From: Salinivirga sp035268865
GTDB lineage: Bacteria > Bacteroidota > Bacteroidia > Bacteroidales > Salinivirgaceae
Assembly (NCBI RefSeq): GCF_035268865.1
Contig: NZ_DATFKB010000104.1
Span: 43,390-107,389 of the forward strand
Direction: 5' to 3'
Length of the DNA: 64,000 nt
Part shown: positions 1 to 9,666 of the stretch, piece after piece
Numbering within the stretch: the stretch's first letter is position 1
Layout of the letters: every line of letters starts with the position of its first letter
Notes under the pieces: model-generated
Told to the model about the DNA's origin: nothing
The model's database searches: none
Seen by the model: only the letters and a program-made list of their open reading frames with translations
Position numbers and translations under genes: made by a program

Positions 1-2267
1 CAGCCAATGTAAATCTTGTAGCACAAGAGTTGTATAAATCAGCAAACATAATTGCTGCACCGGTAAGGGCACAGAACCACAAAGCCAGCCGCCCGGCCCT
101 TATATTTAATGTATCGCACAACAATAAGGATAAAAAGGTTGTAGTATGGCAAAGCAGAGAGTTTACCAATAACATCTCTACAGTAAAATTCGGGGAAACA
201 TCGCTCGATTTTGCATACGGTTATAAAGTAATTGAATTACCGTTTGAGATCTACCTGAACGACTTTGAAATAGAGCGTTACCCCGGTTCACACAGTCCAT
301 CCTCTTTTTCAAGTCACGTTACCATTTACCAGGAGGGCAAAGATCCTAAACCGTATCACATTTATATGAACAACATTTTAAAAATGGAAGGATACCGCTT
401 TTACCAATCGTCTTATGATAAAGATGAGAAAGGGACAATTTTATCTGTAAACCACGATACAACCGGAACAACAGTGACCTACATCGGCTATTTTCTACTT
501 ACACTCGGCCTGTTATGGTCACTTGTCAGCAAACATACATTTTTGCGCAACACCAAAATTAAAACTCTGAGTGTGTTGGCACTTTTCATGTTTTTGTTAA
601 CACCTTTTAGCGACTTAAAGGCACAACATAAAACGCACCATACACCCAAAAACATCGTATCGAAAAATCATGCTTTAACTTTTGGAAAGCTATTGATACA
701 AGATGACCAGGGCAGAACCAAGCCGGTCAATACACTGGCGTCTGATATAATGCGCAAAATCTCCAGAAAATCAAAAATAGCAGGCATGAATCCTGCTCAG
801 TTTTTCCTTGAGATGCATGTTAACCCTGAGAACCTTGTACACATTCCCTTTATAAAAGTTGGAAACGACAGGGTGCAACAAATCATAGGTATAAACTCAA
901 ACTATGCCTCCTATACAGACATCGTAGCACCGGGTAAAGGATATAAACTAAGCGGCATGGTCGAAAAAGTTTATGCAAAAGCACCCGCAGAGCGCAATAA
1001 GGCCGACAAGGAAGTTATTAAAGTCGATGAGCGCGTAAATATTTGTTATGGCATGTTTACTGGTAGATTTCTAAGATTATTTCCGGCAAAGGACTCTGCT
1101 ATTGACAAATGGCAAACGCCAGATAATGCATGGAAATACGCCAAAAACCCGGAAGACTCAGCCTTCCTAAAAGATGTAACAGGCGTTTATTTTCAGGAAC
1201 TTTCAAAAGCCAAAAAATCTGGAAATTATGCTCAGGCCACTGAAATATTAAATGGGATAAAAAAATACCAGCGCAGTCATGCCCAATATGAGCTCCCATC
1301 AGAGAGCAAAACAAACATGGAGCTGACCTATTATCGTTGGAATATTTTCAAAAAATTATTCCCTTTCTATGCCACTGTTGGACTAATATACCTATTCATA
1401 CTTGTCGGAAGCATTATTTCAGGCAAGCGATTTTCTCCATGGCTCAACCGGTCATTTATGATTCTGGTACTAATTGGATTTCTTGCACATACAGCAGGAC
1501 TTGCCATAAGGTGGTATATTTCGGGGCACGCACCGATGAGTAACGGGTACGAATCCATGATTTTTGTATCCTGGGTTACCATTTTAGCAGGATTTCTGTT
1601 TAACAGGTACTCGCCATTCTCGCTGGCGGCCACTGCAATCCTGGGCGGGTTTACGCTAATGGTGGCCAACCTTAGTTTTATGGACCCACAAATAACAAAT
1701 CTGGTTCCGGTACTTAAATCCTATTGGCTCACACTACATGTTTCTGTTATTACAGGCAGCTACGGATTCCTCGGGCTTGGTGCTATCCTCGGCATTATAA
1801 ACCTTATTCTTTTTATGCTTCAAAGTAAAAAGAATAAAACTCGTATTAATGAAACCATAGAAAGCCTTACGGTAATTAACCATAAAACATTAATCCTGGG
1901 TGTTATCTTTTTAACCATAGGAACTTTCCTTGGTGCTGTTTGGGCTAATGAATCGTGGGGTCGCTACTGGGGGTGGGACCCTAAAGAAACGTGGTCACTT
2001 ATAACGATCATAGTTTATACAGTTGTAACGCACGCCAGACTTGTTAAAAATATGAATGGCATATTCGTTTTTAATGTGTTATCTGTTTATGCATTTTTCT
2101 CGGTATTAATGACATACTTTGGCGTGAACTACTACCTGTCAGGCCTTCACAGTTATGCCGGAGGAGATCCTGTACCAATACCAACATTTGTTTATGTAAG
2201 TATAGGGCTGCTTATCACCCTCTCATTGCTGTCATGGGTTAACCATAAAAATATGCGAACGGCCTAA
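1..2267 (+). CDS. ccsBA: Cytochrome c biogenesis protein CcsBA (ResB-ResC fusion), 5' end outside the window
   Basis: Membrane haem exporter/ligase of cytochrome c system II, which attaches haem to apocytochrome c outside the inner membrane. The reading frame is open to the left edge (codons from base 3), so the TTG at 30 is not the real start and the N-terminal ResB helices are missing. Counting from base 30, about residues 1-190 are the periplasmic ResB part and its last helix. A linker of roughly 250 residues follows. From about 445 on there is a multi-helix CcsA/ResC domain with the haem-binding signature WGRYWGWD (about 1955-1980) and conserved histidines in the LAHTAG, LTLHVS and VTHARL segments. 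A strong terminator follows, so this is the last gene of its unit. Identification is secure; only the start is unknown. Confidence 0.93.
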   Translation, partial: ANVNLVAQELYKSANIIAAPVRAQNHKASRPALIFNVSHNNKDKKVVVWQSREFTNNISTVKFGETSLDFAYGYKVIELPFEIYLNDFEIERYPGSHSPSSFSSHVTIYQEGKDPKPYHIYMNNILKMEGYRFYQSSYDKDEKGTILSVNHDTTGTTVTYIGYFLLTLGLLWSLVSKHTFLRNTKIKTLSVLALFMFLLTPFSDLKAQHKTHHTPKNIVSKNHALTFGKLLIQDDQGRTKPVNTLASDIMRKISRKSKIAGMNPAQFFLEMHVNPENLVHIPFIKVGNDRVQQIIGINSNYASYTDIVAPGKGYKLSGMVEKVYAKAPAERNKADKEVIKVDERVNICYGMFTGRFLRLFPAKDSAIDKWQTPDNAWKYAKNPEDSAFLKDVTGVYFQELSKAKKSGNYAQATEILNGIKKYQRSHAQYELPSESKTNMELTYYRWNIFKKLFPFYATVGLIYLFILVGSIISGKRFSPWLNRSFMILVLIGFLAHTAGLAIRWYISGHAPMSNGYESMIFVSWVTILAGFLFNRYSPFSLAATAILGGFTLMVANLSFMDPQITNLVPVLKSYWLTLHVSVITGSYGFLGLGAILGIINLILFMLQSKKNKTRINETIESLTVINHKTLILGVIFLTIGTFLGAVWANESWGRYWGWDPKETWSLITIIVYTVVTHARLVKNMNGIFVFNVLSVYAFFSVLMTYFGVNYYLSGLHSYAGGDPVPIPTFVYVSIGLLITLSLLSWVNHKNMRTA

Positions 2268-2289
2268 CAAATAAAATCATAACATTCAT

Positions 2290-2323
2290 AAAAGCTGTAT
2301 AGACAAAAATCTATGCAGCTTTT
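2290..2323 (+). terminator. Intrinsic terminator after ccsBA
   Basis: A 14-bp stem (AAAAGCTGTATAGA against TCTATGCAGCTTTT, with one G-T pair) closes a CAAAAA loop and is followed by GTTTTAT. It lies 22 nt after the ccsBA stop and also separates it from the convergent gene ending at 2372. Confidence 0.8.
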
Positions 2324-2371
2324 GTTTTATCTACTACGAAAAATTAAGATACAGCTCAATGAAAAATTAAT

Positions 2372-2887
2372 TCAAATAAAAAATAAAAGCAAGGTAGTTG
2401 TCAAAAAGAAAGTCGCCACAGCGGCTGCGAAGTAGAGTAACTTGCGGCGCCATTGAAAATCATCGCGACTGAGTATTCTGCGGATGGAATTCTGAATACG
2501 TAGCCTGGCAAAATTATTTTTGGTTATGATATCATCTACCACCAGCTCAGCCTGGTAAAGCTCCATCTCTTCTGTTTCGAGCTCCCCGGGATTATATAAC
2601 AGAATAACATGCGTATTGAGCAGGTACTGCTTTATAGCCTCAATGGTTTCAAATACACTATTTGTATCTCTGGCATGTGCACTAACCGAAATAATAATAA
2701 TATTTCGCTGTATTTTTTTCACTGCCTGACTTTTTAGTTGGTCAAGAAGGTCATCAGCAGAATTGAAGCTGAAAATTTTATGATTTTCTACGCCGCGTGC
2801 TAAAACCTGTTTGAGCACACGTAGAAAATCCCTGTCGTCTTCGACAATATAAACAGAGGTGCGTAGTATTTTGTGTAAAAAGGCCAT
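2372..2887 (-). CDS. Membrane-anchored degenerate receiver-domain protein
   Basis: 171-residue protein with a response-regulator receiver fold followed by a C-terminal membrane helix. Residues 11-18 (SVYIVEDD) match beta-1 with its acidic pocket. Beta-3 (about 62-68, NIIIISV) carries Ser67 where the phospho-accepting Asp is expected. Lys123 in VVDDIITKNN matches the conserved switch Lys, but the usual following Pro is absent. Residues about 150-171 are a hydrophobic tail anchor after a basic stretch (RRK). I chose the ATG at 2887; a TTG at 2896 is the only upstream option. The gene lies 12 bp behind a secreted-protein gene, so the two are probably co-transcribed. The receiver is inferred to be a phosphorylation-independent signalling or docking module on the membrane. 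Specific function unknown. Confidence 0.6.
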   Translation of the reverse strand: MAFLHKILRTSVYIVEDDRDFLRVLKQVLARGVENHKIFSFNSADDLLDQLKSQAVKKIQRNIIIISVSAHARDTNSVFETIEAIKQYLLNTHVILLYNPGELETEEMELYQAELVVDDIITKNNFARLRIQNSIRRILSRDDFQWRRKLLYFAAAVATFFLTTTLLLFFI

Positions 2888-2899
2888 AACAATCAATTA

Positions 2900-3769
2900 T
2901 CAGAAGGTATAAGATATGTCTTTTTTCCGTCTATTCAATTGCTTTTTACTATTTTTTACATCTAAATTTTCTCTTAAAACCCACTTTCCATCTTCAAATT
3001 CGAGTCCGTCAAAAGTTAGATCAGACCCATAAGCTACTTTTTGTCCTTTGAGGGATGGCTTAATTGGTGTCATATGCTCAAAAACGACCATATCAATATC
3101 ATCGTCGTAAAATAACCTCATGGTAGCCATGTAAGAAAACTCAAACACGACTCTTTTTTTTCTGTCTTTTTTAAACTTAAATACGCTTTTCCCAAATCTG
3201 GGCACACCGCTTGAGCTGAAACTAAGCACATCTATTACCTTCCTGTTGACAAACAAATCGCCACCATCCCAGCCAAGCAGCAAATAATGGTTTCGCCTTT
3301 TAACTTTCGCCGGCACAATTTCATAGTATAAGGCACCATACCACTGGTCAGCCATCAGCACTTGTTGCTCAGGGTCTGAAATACTATCAGAAGCATCATG
3401 CAACTCGGTGAGTCGAATTTCATCTTTATCTTCATTATAAAACTGCACAAAGCAATAGTAATTATAGGTGCCATCTGGCTTGATGATATTCCAGTTTATT
3501 AATCGAAACTTCTCATCAGGCGATAATATTTTGCCGATAGTTTTCAAAGTATCGAACCCATGCTCAAATGAATCTTTTTCTTTCAGGATACGACCAAATA
3601 TTTCTCTTATAGAATCATTCAATGCCAGTTTTTTATCAATATCTTGAATAGTACGCAAACGTGTAAAATAATCGGAAAGCGTATCATCCACACTTTCACT
3701 GGTCGCTCTTTGTGTCATACCCTCAAGGGACAGAAGCACCATTAAAATCAACAACAATCTTTTCAACAT
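2900..3769 (-). CDS. Secreted protein of unknown function
   Basis: 289 residues when started at the ATG at 3769, which gives a clean signal peptide (MLKRLLLILMVLLSLEGMTQ). The frame stays open 13 codons further to 3808, but that start would put charged residues before the signal. The mature part is rich in charged and aromatic residues and contains a YYCFVQFYN strand, a HYLLLGWDGGDLFVNRK segment and a FEFSYMATMRLFYDDD segment. It ends with a Lys/Arg-rich tail and shows no cysteine-based lipobox and no T9SS tail. I do not recognise a characterised family. It is the upstream partner of the tail-anchored receiver gene (12-bp gap). A periplasmic location is inferred from the signal peptide. Confidence 0.6.
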   Translation of the reverse strand: MLKRLLLILMVLLSLEGMTQRATSESVDDTLSDYFTRLRTIQDIDKKLALNDSIREIFGRILKEKDSFEHGFDTLKTIGKILSPDEKFRLINWNIIKPDGTYNYYCFVQFYNEDKDEIRLTELHDASDSISDPEQQVLMADQWYGALYYEIVPAKVKRRNHYLLLGWDGGDLFVNRKVIDVLSFSSSGVPRFGKSVFKFKKDRKKRVVFEFSYMATMRLFYDDDIDMVVFEHMTPIKPSLKGQKVAYGSDLTFDGLEFEDGKWVLRENLDVKNSKKQLNRRKKDISYTF

Positions 3770-3828
3770 GTTATGTGCTATATTTTTTTTTATAACGTTT
3801 TTATTCAATCTCTAGTATTTAATTCTAC

Positions 3829-5025
3829 CTAGACATGCTTGTTCACAAAAGTATCAATTAACCCGAGAAGCTTTTCGGCAATTTCAGTGGCCTGCTCATT
3901 GGTAATAATGAGTGGTGGTGCAATACGAAAAGCCTCCGGATTAAAAAGAAACGGATCGAAAATTATGCCGTTTTCAGCGGCGTATTTCATAAAATCAGGG
4001 ATAAAAACATCGTCTAAATCCACAGCAAGAAAAAGCCCCTTCCCTCTTACATTTTTAATGCGGGGGTGTTTCATTTTTTGTCTGAAAATATTTCCCACTT
4101 CATTGGCACGTTGCGTAAGCTCATCGCGTAAAATAATTTCGAGCGAAGCTAAAGCAGCAGCACAAGAAACAGGATGCCCGCCAAAGGTTGTAATATGACC
4201 GAGCGCCGGGTTATAAGTGAGTTGATTCATCAACTGTTTATCGGCCACAAAAGCGCCAATGGGCATACCTCCGCCCATACTTTTCGCAATGGTCATAATA
4301 TCGGGAACAACATCATAATGCTCATGGGCAAAGAGCTTACCAGTTCTTCCGAACCCGGTTTGAATTTCATCAAAGATGAGCAATGCGCCAACTTCATCGC
4401 AACGCGCCCTTAGTTGCTGCATGTATGACGTATCTGGCACTATAATTCCGGCTTCTGCCTGAACAGGCTCCACAACCACACATGCCGTGGTTTTATCTAT
4501 TTTTGAGAGCTCTTCAGGTACATTAAAATTCAAATGTGTAATGCCCGGCAAAAGCGGGCGAAAAGCATTTTTTAATACCTCGTCCCCAAGTATACTCAGT
4601 GCTCCCTGGGTACCGCCATGGTATGCATTGCGAAAAGCCACAACACCTGAGCGGCCTGTAGCACGTTTTGCCAGTTTCATGGCGCCTTCGATTGCCTCAC
4701 TACCTGAATTTACATAATAAACGGTATTCAGCTGAGCAGCTAATTTCGAAGTAAGTAATTCGGCATAACGCACTTGCGGACTTTGGATCATCTCGCCATA
4801 AACCATCAAATGCATATGTTTGGCTGCCTGGTTTTGAACGGCTTTTACAACTTCGGGATGAGCATGCCCCACATTACTTACAGATACGCCGGATACCAGA
4901 TCGATATATTTTTCGCCATTGTTTCCACGTAGATAAATACCCTCAGCACTTTCAATCTCAATAGCAAATGGATCAGTACTCGTCTGTGCTACGTGCTCAA
5001 AAAAAAGCTGGCGGTGAGTCAGCAT
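3829..5025 (-). CDS. Class III (acetylornithine/ornithine-type) PLP aminotransferase
   Basis: 398-residue fold-type I PLP enzyme of the acetylornithine/ornithine/4-aminobutyrate aminotransferase family; it transfers an omega- or alpha-amino group to 2-oxoglutarate. Visible family blocks: NSGSEAIEGAMKLAK (phosphate binding), FRNAYHGGT, FDEIQTGFGRTGK with the PLP-ring Asp, and TIAKSMGGGMPIGAF with the Schiff-base Lys. Length is typical. There are no argBCE genes beside it, so arginine synthesis is not supported by context; ornithine, beta-alanine or another omega-amino acid is equally possible. The ATG at 5025 is the only good start. It lies 59 bp upstream of the secreted-protein gene on the same strand and may lead that unit. 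Confidence 0.85.
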   Translation of the reverse strand: MLTHRQLFFEHVAQTSTDPFAIEIESAEGIYLRGNNGEKYIDLVSGVSVSNVGHAHPEVVKAVQNQAAKHMHLMVYGEMIQSPQVRYAELLTSKLAAQLNTVYYVNSGSEAIEGAMKLAKRATGRSGVVAFRNAYHGGTQGALSILGDEVLKNAFRPLLPGITHLNFNVPEELSKIDKTTACVVVEPVQAEAGIIVPDTSYMQQLRARCDEVGALLIFDEIQTGFGRTGKLFAHEHYDVVPDIMTIAKSMGGGMPIGAFVADKQLMNQLTYNPALGHITTFGGHPVSCAAALASLEIILRDELTQRANEVGNIFRQKMKHPRIKNVRGKGLFLAVDLDDVFIPDFMKYAAENGIIFDPFLFNPEAFRIAPPLIITNEQATEIAEKLLGLIDTFVNKHV

Positions 5026-5182
5026 CTTCTCTTAATTTTATTTTTTACTTTTTATTTCATTATAGAAACAGTGGGAGTAGTATATCTTCTTCTTAATAAA
5101 CCGACTTTAAACATAGCTTAAAAATGCATAAACTATCCATATACAAAGCCTCTCCTTTAACCTATTTCTATGGAAACCAGTG

Positions 5183-5905
5183 TTATTTCGAGATGAGGTT
5201 TAAATCGTCCATGAGACCATCGCGGTATGATTTGCCAATTGGAATTACTTTGGTTCCGGTTTTTTCACCCATTATCACTGTATTGTCTTCAATCATATCA
5301 ACTCTGTTTACATTGATGATATATGAACGATGAACCCTTTTAAATTTGTTTTCAGGCAGCTTATTTGCTATAGCTTTCATTGTGAAGTGTATAGTGTACC
5401 GATGCTCATAAGTAGCAACAATTACATAATTCTCCAAAGCTTCAATATAAATGATATCATTGTAATTTAAGCGAACAAGTGTAGAATTTTTCTTTTTAAT
5501 AAAAATTTCGTCGTTGGTTTCACCTGAAATTTGCGCAGCATTATTGAATCGCTTTTGTGCTTTATTTACAGATTTTATAAAGCGGGGTAAACTGACTGGT
5601 TTAAGCAAGTAATCTGTTACATCGTACTCAAAAGCTTCAATTGCATATTTTTCTTTACCTGAAATAATAATTATCTGAGGGGGATTGTCAAGTGTATTCA
5701 AGAAATCCAAACCAGACATCTCCGGCATTTCAATATCGAGAAAAATTAAATCTATGCTATCGGGTCCGTTAAAGGCCTGGATGGCATCCATAGCATTATC
5801 GTAAGATGCGATTAAATCTAATGATTCCGATTTTTTAACAAATTCTTCAATTACTTTTCGTGATAACTGATCATCGTCAATGATTATGCAATTCATAGCT
5901 TCCAT
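5183..5905 (-). CDS. LytTR-family response regulator
   Basis: 240-residue two-component regulator. Residues about 4-120 are a complete receiver domain: the acidic pair in CIIIDDD, the phospho-acceptor Asp in LIFLDIEMPEMSG, and the Lys-Pro pair in YLLKPV. Residues about 140-240 are a LytTR DNA-binding domain (VRLNYNDIIYIEALENY, FKRVHRSYIINVNRVDMIE). Starts at 5905 (MEAMNC) or 5896 (MNC) both place the receiver normally; the frame up to 5965 begins with TTG and adds residues the family lacks. No histidine kinase gene is adjacent, so it is an orphan here. It is divergent from the subtilase gene at 6130 and could regulate it, though nothing in the sequence proves this. Confidence 0.9.
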   Translation of the reverse strand: MEAMNCIIIDDDQLSRKVIEEFVKKSESLDLIASYDNAMDAIQAFNGPDSIDLIFLDIEMPEMSGLDFLNTLDNPPQIIIISGKEKYAIEAFEYDVTDYLLKPVSLPRFIKSVNKAQKRFNNAAQISGETNDEIFIKKKNSTLVRLNYNDIIYIEALENYVIVATYEHRYTIHFTMKAIANKLPENKFKRVHRSYIINVNRVDMIEDNTVIMGEKTGTKVIPIGKSYRDGLMDDLNLISK

Positions 5906-5973
5906 GTTTTTGCGTGTCAATAATTGTTGATGGGCCTTACCAAAATAACCCTGACCTCTCAACAACCTTAAAT

Positions 5974-6034
5974 CAAAAATATAATTATTTTCGTGGTTAT
6001 TTGTCCATTATTAACCATATAAAATTCAAATATA
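5974..6034 (-). promoter_or_regulatory. Candidate promoter elements of the LytTR gene
   Basis: On the minus strand the sequences TATTTTTG (5981 to 5974) and TATATTTG (6034 to 6027) both match the Bacteroidota -7 consensus TAnnTTTG. Neither has a convincing TTG box about 20 nt upstream, so which one is used is uncertain. The region is the divergent spacer between the LytTR and subtilase genes. Confidence 0.35.
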
Positions 6035-6129
6035 GTCAATAATTTAGCTAAAAATATGAATAATTTTCAATTTTTTAATCTTTAACACCTTGTTTTCCGT
6101 TATTGAAGTAATAAGACAAAGCTGAAAAA

Positions 6130-8772
6130 ATGAAAAACCTCACATTCTTACTGATTGCAACTTTTTTGTTCTTTGCCAGCACAGGCTTAGCCCAAAACTA
6201 TAATGTTATACTTAAAACAAAAAACACAAATTTTAATCTAAGTCAGGTTAATAAGAAGTTTCAGTTGGTTCCGCTATTTCCAGCCCACTATAAAAATGCA
6301 CAAAAGGGCAATAAAAGCAGGTTGGCTAATATCTTCAGCATTTCAACCGCCTCGAAGACAGAACAAATACAGATCATAAAACAACTCAACCAACTACCAG
6401 AAATTATTTATGCCGTTGAAAAACCCACGGTATATTTATTCGATACCACAAACGACCCTTCAATAAGTCAGCAGTACTATCTTGGTGCAATAAATGCTTT
6501 TGCTGCATGGGATATTGAGCAGGGCGATTCCACCACCGTAATAGGCATTATTGATACAGGAACAGATTTTACGCACGATGACTTAAACACGAAGGTCCAT
6601 CGCAATTATGCCGATCCTGTAAACGGTATAGACGATGACCTGGATGGATTTGTTGACAATTTTAATGGATGGGATTTGAGTGAAAATAACAATAACCCAC
6701 AGGCAGATATTAACGGTCATGGGGTAAAAGTAGCAGGTATTGCAGCCGCTGCAGCGAATAACAATATTGGCATTGCCGGGGCCGGGCGCGACATTAGTTA
6801 CCTACCCATAAAGGTTATGAACAGCAACGGAGAATTGAACACGGCCTGGGAAGGCATTGTATACGCTGCGGACCATGGTGTAGATGTGGCCGTATGCTCA
6901 TGGGGTGGTTTGGTTGAATCTCCCTTTGCCCGCGACATTATTGAATATGCTGTTTATGATAAAGATATGGTAATTGTTGCTGCAGCCGGCAATAACGATA
7001 ATGAAGAGTTATTTTATCCCGCGGCTTACAAAGAAGTAATTTCGGTAGCTGCAACCAATCAAAATGATCAGAAGTGGGCAGGCTCATCTTACGGTTATTA
7101 TGTGGACCTCTCAGCTCCCGGTCAGGATATTTATTCAACAGCCCTCGGCAACAATTACAGTAGCGGCTCCGGCACTTCTTATGCTGCACCATCGGTTGGT
7201 GCAATTGCCGCACTGGTAAGGCATCAGCGGCCCCATCTAAATACTTTTCAGGTAATGCAACAAATTATTAATTCAACCTACTTCTTAGATACGATTCCCC
7301 AAAACGTGATTTATAGCAATAAACTTGGGAGCGGAAGGCTCGACGCCTATAAAGCTCTTTCAGACACCATGATAAGTGGCGTTGACATTACCGAAATGCA
7401 CACCCATGGATTAACAGCGGCAGGTGATACAATACACATGCGAGGCATATTGACAAACCATTTGCAAAGTGCCGCCATCTCTATAGAAGTTGAGTCTCTA
7501 TCCGATTTTGCTTCTCTGTTAACAACATCATTGAATGCCGGGATCCTAAATACTGGCGAATCGTTCTCAATAGAAAATAATGAGGTGCCTGTTATTCTTC
7601 ATGATGACATACCATTCGATGAAAAAATCACCATAAAATTCCGCATTAATGACGGCCAAAAATCATACAACCGCTATTTCTCATTCTATGCCAATCAGTC
7701 GTACATTGACCTCACCCGCCAGGAGCTAAACATGACAGTTCCCGCAAATGGGCGTCTGGGGTTTAATAGAATTAGTCCTTTGCAGGGTAACGGCATCTGG
7801 CTGGATAACTACACCAATATGGTATGGGAGGCCGGATTGATTTATGGTAACAGCACAAATGAGGTAATCAGCACTTTCATAGGAGCCACAGGATTACAAA
7901 CGCTGAGTATTGCCGACACAGCATATTTTGGAACGGATAGCTTAACAATTCATGCTGTGATGATTGACACCAATAAAACAAGCCTCATGCAAATAAAAAC
8001 TTTGCAAAAAATAAGTATCGTTAACTATCCGGAATTAACATCTACCATATTTATTTCTTATGCCTTCATCAACAAAAGCGAAAACACCTATAATGACTTC
8101 CATGCAGGCTTGTTTTTTGACTGGGATTTAATAAACGCAACGACCAACCACATGTACTTTGACAATAACAATCAAATTGCATATTGTGAAAACACTTTGG
8201 AAGGCAATATGCTTACCGGAATTAAAATCCATAACCAACCCTTTCATCACTATGCTTTCGAGCTAAAAGAAGATACTGAAGGTATTGACATCACAGACGG
8301 ATTCACAAACGAAGAGAGGTGGTTTGCACTCTCGAATGAGCGACAAGAAGCGGGTTCGAGTTCTGGTGATGATGTGGCACATCTGGTTGGTACAGAAGGC
8401 ATGACTTTAAATCCAGGCGACACCATTTCTACGACGTTTATTCTCACTGCCGGATTTCACCTTTCAAATATCATCACGAATATCAATGAAGCAGAGAATT
8501 ATTTATCCGGTAGCACATCGGTCACAGCACCAATATCAAAAACCAGGTTAACCATATATCCCCAGCCATCTGACTCAAAAGTAATAATATCATGTGACAG
8601 TTACCTGCGCAGAATAGAAATTTACAACTTGAACGGAAAGCCAGAGAAACAACTCAACCTACACACAAAACAATATTTACTTAACACAGAAGATCTTGCA
8701 AAAGGCATCTATGTTGTAAAAGCATACACCGCTGGTGGAGCCGTAAAAAATTCAAAACTTGTGATACAGTAA
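6130..8772 (+). CDS. Subtilisin-like serine protease (S8) with T9SS sorting domain
   Basis: 880-residue secreted protease. A signal peptide (residues 1-21, ending GLAQ) and a short pro-region precede the S8 domain. The catalytic triad is intact: Asp142 in GIIDTGTDF, His197 in NGHGVKVAG and Ser350 in GSGTSYAAPS, with oxyanion Asn288 in AAAGNND. Residues about 410-800 are beta-rich and without recognisable motifs. The last about 75 residues (RLTIYPQPSDS ... GIYVVKAYTAGG ... KLVIQ) form a type A T9SS C-terminal domain, so the protein is predicted to be exported across the outer membrane and attached to the surface or released. It is monocistronic between two minus-strand genes. Confidence 0.92.
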   Translation: MKNLTFLLIATFLFFASTGLAQNYNVILKTKNTNFNLSQVNKKFQLVPLFPAHYKNAQKGNKSRLANIFSISTASKTEQIQIIKQLNQLPEIIYAVEKPTVYLFDTTNDPSISQQYYLGAINAFAAWDIEQGDSTTVIGIIDTGTDFTHDDLNTKVHRNYADPVNGIDDDLDGFVDNFNGWDLSENNNNPQADINGHGVKVAGIAAAAANNNIGIAGAGRDISYLPIKVMNSNGELNTAWEGIVYAADHGVDVAVCSWGGLVESPFARDIIEYAVYDKDMVIVAAAGNNDNEELFYPAAYKEVISVAATNQNDQKWAGSSYGYYVDLSAPGQDIYSTALGNNYSSGSGTSYAAPSVGAIAALVRHQRPHLNTFQVMQQIINSTYFLDTIPQNVIYSNKLGSGRLDAYKALSDTMISGVDITEMHTHGLTAAGDTIHMRGILTNHLQSAAISIEVESLSDFASLLTTSLNAGILNTGESFSIENNEVPVILHDDIPFDEKITIKFRINDGQKSYNRYFSFYANQSYIDLTRQELNMTVPANGRLGFNRISPLQGNGIWLDNYTNMVWEAGLIYGNSTNEVISTFIGATGLQTLSIADTAYFGTDSLTIHAVMIDTNKTSLMQIKTLQKISIVNYPELTSTIFISYAFINKSENTYNDFHAGLFFDWDLINATTNHMYFDNNNQIAYCENTLEGNMLTGIKIHNQPFHHYAFELKEDTEGIDITDGFTNEERWFALSNERQEAGSSSGDDVAHLVGTEGMTLNPGDTISTTFILTAGFHLSNIITNINEAENYLSGSTSVTAPISKTRLTIYPQPSDSKVIISCDSYLRRIEIYNLNGKPEKQLNLHTKQYLLNTEDLAKGIYVVKAYTAGGAVKNSKLVIQ

Positions 8773-8784
8773 CACTGCACTACC

Positions 8785-9666
8785 TCAGTTTGATTTTTTA
8801 AGCACTTCAATACAATTTGCAAGACTTGCTTCCCAATGCGGAATTGCGATATGAAACTGGTTTTTAATTTTTCGTTTATCGAGCACACTGTAATGCGGGC
8901 GTTTTGCGGGTGTGGGATAATCACTGGTGGGTATCGGGTTTACTTTCACACGGTTATTTGCGATTTGCTGAATTTTCAGGGCAAAATCGAACCATGAGCA
9001 AACGCCTTCATTGGTAAAATGATATATACCCCGTGCAAAATCATCATCATTTAAATATTGAATCGTTATAGCATTAATAGCATCGGCCAAATCACCTGCA
9101 TAAGTTGGACTGCCAACCTGGTCATCAATTACACCGAGTTGCTTACGCTCCCCGCCCAGCCTCAGCATGGTTTTTACAAAGTTTTTACCATACTCAGAAT
9201 ATAGCCATGCAGTGCGTATTATAATGGCATTGCTGTATGTTTTTTGGATGGATTCTTCGCCCAGTGCCTTGGTCTCCCCGTAAAAATTCACCGGCCTTAT
9301 GGGATCGTTTTCTATATACGGTCGAAAACCTTCGCCGCTAAATACATAATCTGTAGAAATATGTATTAAAAATACATCAAACATTTTACATTTCTCAGCC
9401 AGCACAAGCGGGCCTTTCTGGTTCACTTTGAGTGCCATCTCCTTTTCGTTCTCGGCATTATCAACATCTGTATATGCAGAGCAATTAATAAGCACATCTG
9501 GCCGAATCTCCTGTAGCTTTTCCTCAACTTGCCGGCGTGAGATAATATCCAGTTCATCAATATCAAGACCCACTACATTAAAGTGATTGTTATGCAGCAG
9601 AGCTTCCTTAACTTTTTGTCCTAATTGGCCATTGATACCAGAAATCAATATTGTTTTTTTAGGCAT
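8785..9666 (-). CDS. rfbD: dTDP-4-dehydrorhamnose reductase
   Basis: Last enzyme of dTDP-L-rhamnose synthesis; it reduces dTDP-4-keto-L-rhamnose with NAD(P)H. An extended SDR protein of 293 residues with ISGINGQLGQKV as the nucleotide-binding glycine motif, ISTDYVFSGEG, and the YGETKALGE segment holding the Tyr-x-x-x-Lys pair. The ATG at 9666 fits the family N-terminus (MPKKTILISG); the longer frame to 9723 would run far into rfbC. This start overlaps the rfbC stop by 8 nt, which suggests translational coupling. It is the last gene of the sugar-nucleotide operon. Confidence 0.93.
   Translation of the reverse strand: MPKKTILISGINGQLGQKVKEALLHNNHFNVVGLDIDELDIISRRQVEEKLQEIRPDVLINCSAYTDVDNAENEKEMALKVNQKGPLVLAEKCKMFDVFLIHISTDYVFSGEGFRPYIENDPIRPVNFYGETKALGEESIQKTYSNAIIIRTAWLYSEYGKNFVKTMLRLGGERKQLGVIDDQVGSPTYAGDLADAINAITIQYLNDDDFARGIYHFTNEGVCSWFDFALKIQQIANNRVKVNPIPTSDYPTPAKRPHYSVLDKRKIKNQFHIAIPHWEASLANCIEVLKKSN

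Noticed and set aside
1367..1669. 100-codon minus-strand frame inside ccsBA, and similar frames inside other genes
   Set aside because: They are antisense shadows of well-identified genes without family resemblance or plausible starts.
8340..8370. GGTTCGAGTTC resembling a tRNA T-loop
   Set aside because: It is inside the subtilase coding region and no acceptor or anticodon stems are found around it.
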